Shown piece by piece: positions 34,959 to 42,265 of a stretch of DNA of 64,000 bases (position 1 is the stretch's first letter; each line of letters opens with the position of its first letter). The stretch is taken from assembly GCA_028291945.1 (NCBI GenBank), contig JAQGNH010000392.1, forward strand, positions 32,678-96,677, written 5' to 3'. Under the pieces are notes generated by a model that did no database searches, was not told the DNA's origin, and saw nothing but the letters and a program-made list of their open reading frames with translations. Position numbers and translations under genes: made by a program. The DNA is from Betaproteobacteria bacterium (GTDB lineage Bacteria > Pseudomonadota > Gammaproteobacteria > Burkholderiales > SG8-41).

Positions 34959-35669
34959 TTGGAGATTCAGGTTACCAAACGCAGAAAAAGGACGCACCGG
35001 CCGAGCCTCAAATTCGAAAAAGAGGCTGCCTGCGTCGTTTGCGGGGTTGATGAAGTCGGCTGTGCACCGCTCGCCGGGCCGGTTGTCGCGGCGGCAGTAA
35101 TCCTGCCGAGCACGGGATTACCGAGGAAACTCGCCGCACTGATCAACGACAGCAAGATCGTCCCCGCACCGAAACGCGAGGCGGCTGCATTCGCGCTTCC
35201 CCAATACTGCGTGATCAGTTTTGGGGAGGCCAGCGTCGAAGAGATCGACACGCTGAATATTTACCACGCGCGAATGCTGGCCATGCGGCGCGCGGTGGCA
35301 GGACTGAGTGTGCTTCCGCAGCTGGCGCTGATCGACGGCAACGCAACGCCGAAAGACCTCGCATGCCCTGCGCGCACGATCGTCGATGGAGATGCGAAGT
35401 GCCTGTCGATCGCGGCCGCCTCGATCGTTGCCAAAGTTTTTCGCGATGCCTATATGCACAAGCTCGCAGATGAATTCCCCGGCTATGGGTGGGAAACAAA
35501 CGTCGGGTATGGGACCCGCGACCATCGCAGCGCCCTCGTTCGCCTGGGACTCACGCCGCACCATCGCCGCAGCTTCGCGCCCGTTCGCATGCACCTCGGT
35601 CTACCGCTTTTTCCCGACGACTGTCCAATCCCCGCAATCGACGACCCAGAACAGGACCACTGGGACTGA
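34959..35669 (+). CDS. rnhB: Ribonuclease HII, divergent (GVDEVGCAPLAGPVVAAAV)
   Basis: RNase HII motifs (DEVG..PLAGPVVAAAV, SKIVPAPKRE, YGTRDHRSALVRLGLTPHHRRSF) with GCA in place of GRG. Confidence 0.85.
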   Translation: MEIQVTKRRKRTHRPSLKFEKEAACVVCGVDEVGCAPLAGPVVAAAVILPSTGLPRKLAALINDSKIVPAPKREAAAFALPQYCVISFGEASVEEIDTLNIYHARMLAMRRAVAGLSVLPQLALIDGNATPKDLACPARTIVDGDAKCLSIAAASIVAKVFRDAYMHKLADEFPGYGWETNVGYGTRDHRSALVRLGLTPHHRRSFAPVRMHLGLPLFPDDCPIPAIDDPEQDHWD

Positions 35670-35709
35670 AGCACATCACACGACCGTGTGAGAGCGTGCC
35701 ATACCGGAG

Positions 35710-36060
35710 GATGGGAGGTTACGGACGAAAACCTTGGGTTTCCCTCTGTCCGTTCATAGGCCCGCCTCGCGGAGCGAGCTTCCGAGGGCAAACAAGCACT
35801 GGGCGCAATCAGCGCACCGCATTGGCTCAGTGCCTCAAAGCGAGCGCTGCGAGCCGAAGGAAGAGAGGTTACGGAGAGAAACCTAAGTGTCTCTGTTCGT
35901 TCAGGCGGGGCGCCTAGCGGAGCAAGGTTGCGCAGCGAAACTATCGCCGGGCGCAATCCAGCGCATCGCATTGGCTCAGTGCCCCGAAGCGAGCGACGAG
36001 CCCGACGATGGGAGGTTACGGAGGGAAACCTTGGTTTCCCTCTGTTCGTAAATTCCATTA
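35710..36060. repeat. Three imperfect ~148-bp tandem repeats (third truncated), each with a hairpin
   Basis: GA(T/A)G(G/A)GAGGTTACGGA at 35710, 35860, 36007; shared GCATTGGCTCAGTGCCYC; copy 3 hairpin GAGGGAAACCTTGGTTTCCCTC. Confidence 0.8.
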
Positions 36061-36077
36061 TCGCGCTTCACGCGATA

Positions 36078-36130
36078 ATGGGGTGGCTGATGGGACTCGA
36101 ACCCACGACAACCGGAATCACAACCCGGAC
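36078..36130 (-). pseudogene. Displaced 3' portion of tRNA-His (att site)
   Basis: ATGGGGTGGCTGATGGGACTCGAACCCACGACAACCGGAATCACAACCCGGAC matches 41374-41426 with 3 differences; D-arm and 5' acceptor half absent. Confidence 0.9.
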
Positions 36131-36531
36131 GCCACAGATTCTGAATTTTGTTAAATCAACAGGTTAGGCAGCGCCGGCTCTTCCTGTGTCGATTTAATAG
36201 CCCCTGATGGCCTATCCTTCCAGCACACTTTTGACACAGCATTTCATACCGACGTCGCTTCCCATACTGTCCGCGGGGGAAGCGTTACTGCGACATGTAG
36301 GTGAGCCAGACCCGGACTAGCCTCATCGACGAGCTCAATTGAACGGATTTCGAACCGTTAATTGCCGCTCGAAAATCTGTCCGTGCTGCAGTCTTCGGAA
36401 TAAAGCTCTTTGCATCCCGCCAGAAGCGCCGAAGCGACGATCATCGCGTCTTAAATACTAAGCCCGTAACGAGCGGCAATTGCGGAACATCGCGACAGTA
36501 GGCAAGCTGGGTAAGCCATGTCAGCACTGAG

Positions 36532-37371
36532 GTGCTACAGTTCCGCCATAAACCACTCACAGCTGAGTCTAGTGTGAATCACGGCCTCGAGTACAACCGC
36601 CAGCTCTTGTTACTTGGTGCCAAGCGGAACGCAGTTCTTGAACTGTCGGAAGTGCAGCGTTATGGAACGGATAGCTACGGCGATCCTGACTACGTAACGA
36701 TTTACGGTTTGCGACCCGCCGACTGGTTCGCGAAGGGAGTCCGGCTCCTCGGGCGCACAGCGGTCGAATGCACCCGAGATGAGCTCGCCAACGCAGTCGG
36801 AAAAGAAATCGCGGCAATTGCTGCAAGTGGCGCAGAGGCGGCGCATGTCGTTTTGGACCCGTTTGCTGGGTCCGGCAACACGCTGTACTGGATCTTGCGC
36901 CACCTGCCTGGTGCGCGCGCTACCGGTTTCGAGCTCGATCCTAAAGTTTTTGAGCTCACCCGAGCCAATCTGTCGATACTCGGGCTTCCAGTTACGATCC
37001 TGAACGCCGACTACGCGAGCGAACTGTCCAATGTTGCACCTGCTACCGATGAGCTTCTGGTTACGTTCATAGCCCCACCTTGGGGCGAAGCGCTCAGCGC
37101 AAAGTCAGGACTCGATCTACGACGCACCACTCCGGCCGTAACCGAAATCGTTGACCTACTCACGAAACAGTATCGGCACAATCGGCTCGTATGCGCCGTT
37201 CAGGTTCACGAGCGACTTGATCATGCCGGTGTACGCGAAATTACGCAGCGCTTCGACTGGTCAGCGTTATCCATCTTTGATCTGAATCCGCCCGGAGAAC
37301 GGCACGGACTTCTTCTTGGCACAATCGGGTGGGTGCCACGACTCGGAGCTGCAGCAGCGAATCATGCATAG
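36532..37371 (+). CDS. SAM-dependent methyltransferase (PPWG motif)
   Basis: VVLDPFAGSGNTLYWILRHLPGARATGFELDP (motif I) and LVTFIAPPWGEAL (motif IV-like); GTG start uncertain. Confidence 0.75.
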   Translation: MLQFRHKPLTAESSVNHGLEYNRQLLLLGAKRNAVLELSEVQRYGTDSYGDPDYVTIYGLRPADWFAKGVRLLGRTAVECTRDELANAVGKEIAAIAASGAEAAHVVLDPFAGSGNTLYWILRHLPGARATGFELDPKVFELTRANLSILGLPVTILNADYASELSNVAPATDELLVTFIAPPWGEALSAKSGLDLRRTTPAVTEIVDLLTKQYRHNRLVCAVQVHERLDHAGVREITQRFDWSALSIFDLNPPGERHGLLLGTIGWVPRLGAAAANHA

Positions 37372-37459
37372 CTACGCTGCTGTGGCGTTCAATCGCCAGG
37401 ACGTCGCGGCACAAGTATGTGTGGTGCCGCTTATGGCCCGATAGCTGCCTGCTGCTTGG

Positions 37460-38850
37460 CGCTGCCCCAGTTGGTGTAACAGGGGACCTACGGATACAGG
37501 CGGAGCGCGTAATCGCATGATTACGCATCCCTGCTCTGCCATAAAACGCATTAGGACGAAAACAACGAGCGCCGCCTCAGCTCATGCCTACTTGTTTTCG
37601 TCATAACGCGTCTATGAGGCGGTCTTTCATCAACGAATTTCTATCCGCCAAGCGGTTTTGATCAGACAGCGTTTAATCATACTGCTGCCCTTGCAAGCGG
37701 GCGCATGCTGATTACCTCCACGGTTAAGTTGTTGCTCAATTCTCCGTGCTAATCCCCGAGCTAATCGCGATATCCCTTTTTTTTGCCACCATTTCTCATT
37801 GCGCGACGATACGAGACCAATCAAGATCACCAGCAACATCGCCTGAACAGTGCATCGATTGACGCGCAAAAAGTGACGGCGTAAAAATGAGTCTCACGTT
37901 GTACAGGTAGTTGGCATCCTGGCCGTTCGTTGCGAGCGGCGAAGCCAGCGCAGTGGTTATCGCAGCCGATCATCGCGATCGAGTAACACACGCCAGCTCG
38001 CCGCGTGGGAAGTAGCCAAGCCCAAGAGAAAGATTCAAAAGAGCGCGAGGTTAACCCGTATTGCCTCGTGCGCGCGCCTGCAAGGGCGTTCGGGAGAGAG
38101 TGACGCGCGTGGCTTGACAGTGCGCGTCGCAAGCCCTCGAGCTTGCAGAGAGACGGCCGTCCCCAAGACGGTCGCATAGGATTGCACAGTGGCCGTCGCT
38201 TCCTGGGCGGCCTGTCAAAGAGATCCCGAACGGGATCACCGAGCGTTCACGGCAAGTGAGCGCCCGGTCACGAGATCGAGCGAGTTTGTTGTCTCGCCTC
38301 GATCGTGGACGCGTGACGTCCAGTAGCAACGTGTCGGTCCGGTGCTCGATGCCAGACCGACACGTTTTCCGACATTGATTCCGAGAGTCGCCGCCTGTTT
38401 CGGTGCGTGACGTGCGAAGGCCGCACGCCGCCCGTGTGCCGCGAGCCTTGAGCTCGCGTGCACGCGACGTGGGGTAACGGCCGTAGCCGCTCACGCACAC
38501 AGCTATCGCCACCCGCACGCGCGTCGTTACTAGCGGGCCACCGCTAGTGACGTACGCGCTAACACGACCGGCGCGGGGTGCAAGTCCCGCGTGTCTGCGA
38601 ACTCGGAACCACGTGACGAACCTCCTGAAGGCGAGTCATGCCAGCTTTGCGATGGGTGCAATGCCCTCGCCGAATGATTCGCGTAACGGACCGATGAGAC
38701 GCGCCTTAACGGCGCTCCTTGAGTCCTGGGTTAATGACTCTCGCGACGGGCGATTCTGCAGGATCGCCCTCGCGACGCCTACAAGGCGGCGTGCGGCGCC
38801 GGCGAGCAGCAAAAACTTCCGCACGAAACGGGAGTGGTGTCCCGTGCTCA
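37460..38850 (+). ncRNA. Candidate large structured non-coding RNA (or structured ssDNA locus)
   Basis: More than 20 local hairpins including 11-18 bp stems; near-uniform G-U orientation on +; no convincing ORF; boundaries approximate, densest part 38041-38850. Confidence 0.5.
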
Positions 38851-38990
38851 ATCTTAGTCCTCGTGGCCGCTACGGCGTCACAGGCGAGCAGAAACACTTA
38901 CCTGACACGAACACACCAAGGCAGCACAGGCAGCACGGCAGAAACGCTTTACGGGACGAATGGAACGCTTTTCAAGAAAGGACCTGAATC

Positions 38991-39980
38991 ATGCGAGACA
39001 AACGATCACCGCTCCCGCCGTCGGTTCCCACTCTGGCGGCGGCGCTTCAAATCGCGGGCATGGATTGCCTCCCGCGTGTTCGCTCTCACTCACATGACAA
39101 GGACGCGCCCATGCGTGATCTGAACTACGCCTTGAAGCAGCTCTCCATGCGAAACCGTGATGGCAGCTTCGCGACCCAGGCCGACCGCCAGCACATCCTC
39201 AATCTCGTTGCCAATCAGCTCCACGAGATGGGGTTCCGGCACATGGACGCCCACAGCCTGAAGCCCAAGCACGTAGAGAAGCTCGTTGAGCGCTGGCTTG
39301 GCGAGGACCTGTCGGCGGGGACGCTCAAGAACCGGATGACGGCGCTGCGCTGGTGGGCCGAGAAGATCGGCAAGGAGAACGTTGTCGCGCGCAGCAACGA
39401 CGCCTACGGCATTCCGGATCGAGTCTTCGTGACCAATGTTTCGAAGGCCACCGAGCTTGACGCCGAGAAGGTCGGGCAAATTCGGGATGCCTACATCCAA
39501 ATGTCACTCCGACTGCAAGCCGCATTTGGCCTGCGCCGCGAAGCCTCGATCAAGATCATTCCGGCGCTGGCGGATCAAGGCACCTGGCTCGTACTCCAAG
39601 AGTCCTGGAACAAGGGCGGGCGAGAGATCAGACTTCCCATCCTCACGCCGGAGCAGCGCGATCTCCTCGACCAGGCCAAAGCACTTGCTCAAGGCAAGAG
39701 CCTCGTTGCGCCCGGCCATACCACCTACCGCGACTATCTCGCGCACTTTCGTTACGAATGCAAGCGCGTCGGCATTCACGCCTTCCACGGCCATCGACAT
39801 TTCTACGCGCAGGCGCGCTACAAAGCATTGACCGGTCACGAATGCCCGGCGCGGGGTGGCCCTACTTCCAAACAACTCACGCCCGAGCAGAAGGCCGCCG
39901 ATCGCGAGGCGCGGCAGACGATCAGTCACGAGATGGGCCATAACCGCGAACAGATCACTGCCGTGTATTTGGGACGCTGA
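38991..39980 (+). CDS. Tyrosine recombinase-like integrase domain protein (Phage_integr_N/Integrase_1 type)
   Basis: LRREASIKI, HAFHGHRHFYAQARY, HEMGHNREQITAVYLG give R...HxxR...H...Y; conserved-looking start MRDLNYALKQLSMRNRDGSFATQADR may be the real start at 39111. Confidence 0.75.
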   Translation: MRDKRSPLPPSVPTLAAALQIAGMDCLPRVRSHSHDKDAPMRDLNYALKQLSMRNRDGSFATQADRQHILNLVANQLHEMGFRHMDAHSLKPKHVEKLVERWLGEDLSAGTLKNRMTALRWWAEKIGKENVVARSNDAYGIPDRVFVTNVSKATELDAEKVGQIRDAYIQMSLRLQAAFGLRREASIKIIPALADQGTWLVLQESWNKGGREIRLPILTPEQRDLLDQAKALAQGKSLVAPGHTTYRDYLAHFRYECKRVGIHAFHGHRHFYAQARYKALTGHECPARGGPTSKQLTPEQKAADREARQTISHEMGHNREQITAVYLGR

Positions 39981-39992
39981 CGCACAACGCAC

Positions 39993-40337
39993 GTGCGAGA
40001 GCTGGCAGATAGCGAGATGAGTCACGCAGTCCCACTCACTCAAGCGGCCGCCGTCTTGGGGGTCGCCTATAAGACGGTGTGGAAAGCCGCCGCTACGGGG
40101 AAGATCAAGGCGTTCCGTGCGTGGCCAGGTGGGCCATGGCGCATATGGCAGCACGAGCTCGACCGCTTATTGCATAATGAGCACGGGCCGGCGCTGCCTC
40201 CAGATATGGAGGTTGCATGCCCCATAAGCGTGAAGGGAGCCGATATTGGTGGGTGCGTATCGGCGGAGTACGACAATCTGCTGAAACAGAGGACTTCGAA
40301 GCAGCGACGCGGATCGAGCGTGACGGCAACGAGATAA
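39993..40337 (+). CDS. HTH excisionase-like DNA-binding protein
   Basis: LTQAAAVLGVAYKTVWKAAATGKIKAFRAWPGGPWRIWQHELDRLL winged-HTH; overlaps the integrase start. Confidence 0.65.
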   Translation: MRELADSEMSHAVPLTQAAAVLGVAYKTVWKAAATGKIKAFRAWPGGPWRIWQHELDRLLHNEHGPALPPDMEVACPISVKGADIGGCVSAEYDNLLKQRTSKQRRGSSVTATR

Positions 40338-41350
40338 TTCAGCTGTCACGTCAGAAGGCCAAGATAGAGGCGATGCGCCTTGAATTGGTCGGCGCCAAAC
40401 CGGCGCGGTCGTGGAAAGAGCTTTGTGTTCGCTGGTCGAAGGAGAAAGCAGCAAAGGCGTCTTGGCTGGATGATCTGAGGATGATCGAGTGGTGGGGTCA
40501 GCATCTGGATCACATTACTGACATCCGCGTGATCACTCGCGAGCGGGTTGACGATGTCATGCGGACGCATCGCAGCGGCATAACCGTAGCATCAGCAGTA
40601 CCGGCCAATTCAACGGCTAACCGCTACGTGGCGTTGCTCTCCGCCATGCTGAATGCCGCGTGCAAGCGGTGGGACTGGATCGAGCGTGCCCCGCTCTTGA
40701 TGCGCTACCCAGAACCGGAAGGCCGCGAGTCGTGGCTGACGGTTACCGAGTGGCGCTTACTCGAGCAGCAGTGCCCCGAGCACCTGCGGCGGCCAGCGAC
40801 ATTTGCACTGGCTACCGGGTTACGCGATGCCAAGGTGTTTGGTTTGGAATGGCCACAGATAAACATGTCGGAGCGGTATTTGATGCACAAGGGAACCGGG
40901 AACAAGCTGGGCAACGTCATTCCGTTGAACGATACGGCCATGGCGGTGCTGCGCGAGATCCAGGCATCCCCGGTGCGTCATATGACGCGGGTGTTTACGT
41001 GGATGAAGCCAAAGAAGGTGGATGATGTTCTAACGTACACGGTCGAGCCGTTGAATGATTACGGTAAGGCGTGGTGGAAAGCGCTCGCGCGTGCTGGTCT
41101 GGGGCATTACGATGCAGATGGACGCTGGCGGGGGGAATTTACGTGGCATGGACTACGCCACACCTTCGCAACGTGGCTACGCAGCGGTGGTGCTCCCGAT
41201 TGGGCAATCGACGCTTTGGGAGGCTGGTCAAGGGCTGCAACACGCGAGCGTTATTCGCATGTGTACGTCGAGTCTCTGCGGCCGTTCGCGCAGATGATCG
41301 ACACAGTTCTGACACAGCAACCGGATATTAGAGCAGCACAACACCGGTAA
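40217..41350 (+). CDS. int: Phage-type tyrosine integrase
   Basis: ATGLRDAKVFGLEWPQI, FTWHGLRHTFATWLRSGG, LGGWSRAATRERYSHVY; ends next to tRNA-His. Confidence 0.92.
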   Translation: MPHKREGSRYWWVRIGGVRQSAETEDFEAATRIERDGNEIIQLSRQKAKIEAMRLELVGAKPARSWKELCVRWSKEKAAKASWLDDLRMIEWWGQHLDHITDIRVITRERVDDVMRTHRSGITVASAVPANSTANRYVALLSAMLNAACKRWDWIERAPLLMRYPEPEGRESWLTVTEWRLLEQQCPEHLRRPATFALATGLRDAKVFGLEWPQINMSERYLMHKGTGNKLGNVIPLNDTAMAVLREIQASPVRHMTRVFTWMKPKKVDDVLTYTVEPLNDYGKAWWKALARAGLGHYDADGRWRGEFTWHGLRHTFATWLRSGGAPDWAIDALGGWSRAATRERYSHVYVESLRPFAQMIDTVLTQQPDIRAAQHR

Positions 41351-41374
41351 GTCGTTGAACTGCAGGTGAGAAGA

Positions 41375-41450
41375 TGGGGTGGCTGACGGGACTCGAACCC
41401 GCGACAACCGGAATCACAATCCGGGACTCTACCAGCTGAGCTACAGCCAC
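41375..41450 (-). tRNA. tRNA-His (GTG)
   Basis: GTGGCTGTAGCTCAGCTGGTAGAGTCCCGGATTGTGATTCCGGTTGTCGCGGGTTCGAGTCCCGTCAGCCACCCCA; G at -1. Confidence 0.97.
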
Positions 41451-41478
41451 CATCGGAAAACTAGGAGCGCAATTGGAA

Positions 41479-41555
41479 TGGCGCGCCCGGCGGGACTCGA
41501 ACCCACAACCCCCGGCTTAGAAGGCCGGTGCTCTATCCGATTGAGCTACGGGCAC
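41479..41555 (-). tRNA. tRNA-Arg (TCT)
   Basis: GTGCCCGTAGCTCAATCGGATAGAGCACCGGCCTTCTAAGCCGGGGGTTGTGGGTTCGAGTCCCGCCGGGCGCGCCA. Confidence 0.95.
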
Positions 41556-41737
41556 TGTCGACGCTAAGGGCAACCGCCACGCTTGACGGACGCCTCCAAG
41601 AGGCCCGTAATCATATATCCCGGCTGCTTCGACGGTCAATCTAAAGTAGGCTCCGAATGCAATGTCCGAGTTTCCTTGCTACCCCTGGGGAATTCTGATA
41701 GAAAAGCGCTCTTTTAACGACTGGACAGTACATTCAA

Positions 41738-42160
41738 ATGCCCTCCGAACTGCACAAAGCCATCCCTCCGTACAAGCCCAAGGGCAAGGAGGAGTACATG
41801 AATGCGCGCCAGCTCGACTACTTCCGCAAAATGCTGGAAGAGATGAAACGAGAGCTGTCGCAGGATATCGATCGCACGGTCCACACGATGCAGGACGAGG
41901 CCACGATCTTCGCCGACCCCAATGATCGCGCGAGTCAGGAGTCCGATATGTCGCTCGAGCTGCGCAATCGCGATCGCGAGCGCAAGCTGATCAAGAAGAT
42001 CGACGAGACCATTATGCGCATCGACCAGGGCGAGTACGGTTACTGCGACTCGTGCGGCGTCGAAATAGGGCTGAAGCGACTCGAAGTGCGCCCGACCGCC
42101 ACGCTTTGCATCGACTGCAAGACGCTCGACGAGATGAGGGAACGCCAGGTCGCGAAGTAG
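41738..42160 (+). CDS. dksA: RNA polymerase-binding transcription factor DksA
   Basis: FADPNDRASQESD, YGYCDSCGVEIGLKRLEVRPTATLCIDCKTLDE. Confidence 0.96.
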   Translation: MPSELHKAIPPYKPKGKEEYMNARQLDYFRKMLEEMKRELSQDIDRTVHTMQDEATIFADPNDRASQESDMSLELRNRDRERKLIKKIDETIMRIDQGEYGYCDSCGVEIGLKRLEVRPTATLCIDCKTLDEMRERQVAK

Positions 42161-42219
42161 TCTGCGAGAATCTGGGAGGGCTCTCGCCGGCGATCAGCGC
42201 GACCGGAAGCGACGAACAA

Positions 42220-42245
42220 AAAGGGGCAGCCTGAGCTGCCCCTTT
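42220..42245. terminator. Bidirectional intrinsic terminator between convergent dksA and pnp
   Basis: AAAGGGGCAGC-CTGA-GCTGCCCCTTT with A/T tracts on both sides. Confidence 0.88.
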
Positions 42246-42265
42246 CTTATTACGAGCCTGAAATC

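Larger units (their letters stand above)
36078..41426. mobile_element. ~5.35 kb integrative element in tRNA-His
   Basis: 53-bp direct repeats at both ends; integrase next to the intact tRNA-His; HTH, second recombinase, methyltransferase; no relaxase, T4SS or phage structural genes seen. Confidence 0.88.

Noticed and set aside
35710-36060. CRISPR or IS element
   Set aside because: Repeat period ~148 bp, repeats contiguous, no transposase
36078-36130. Second functional tRNA-His gene
   Set aside because: Only the 3' half matches; sequence diverges before the D-arm and 5' acceptor strand, so it is an att remnant
38051-38987. ORFs 38051-38518 (-) and 38547-38987 (+) in the structured locus
   Set aside because: Arg/Thr/Ser-rich translations without domain character, typical of chance ORFs in GC-rich hairpin DNA
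37460-38990. Structured locus considered as a group II intron (GGGTGCAAGTCCC-type hairpin, many stems)
   Set aside because: No reverse transcriptase/maturase ORF and no recognisable domain V (AGC...GAAA...GTT) found by eye; a covariance-model search would be needed to exclude it fully
36078-41426. Integrative conjugative element or complete prophage
   Set aside because: No relaxase, T4SS, replication, capsid or lysis genes in the 5.35 kb interval
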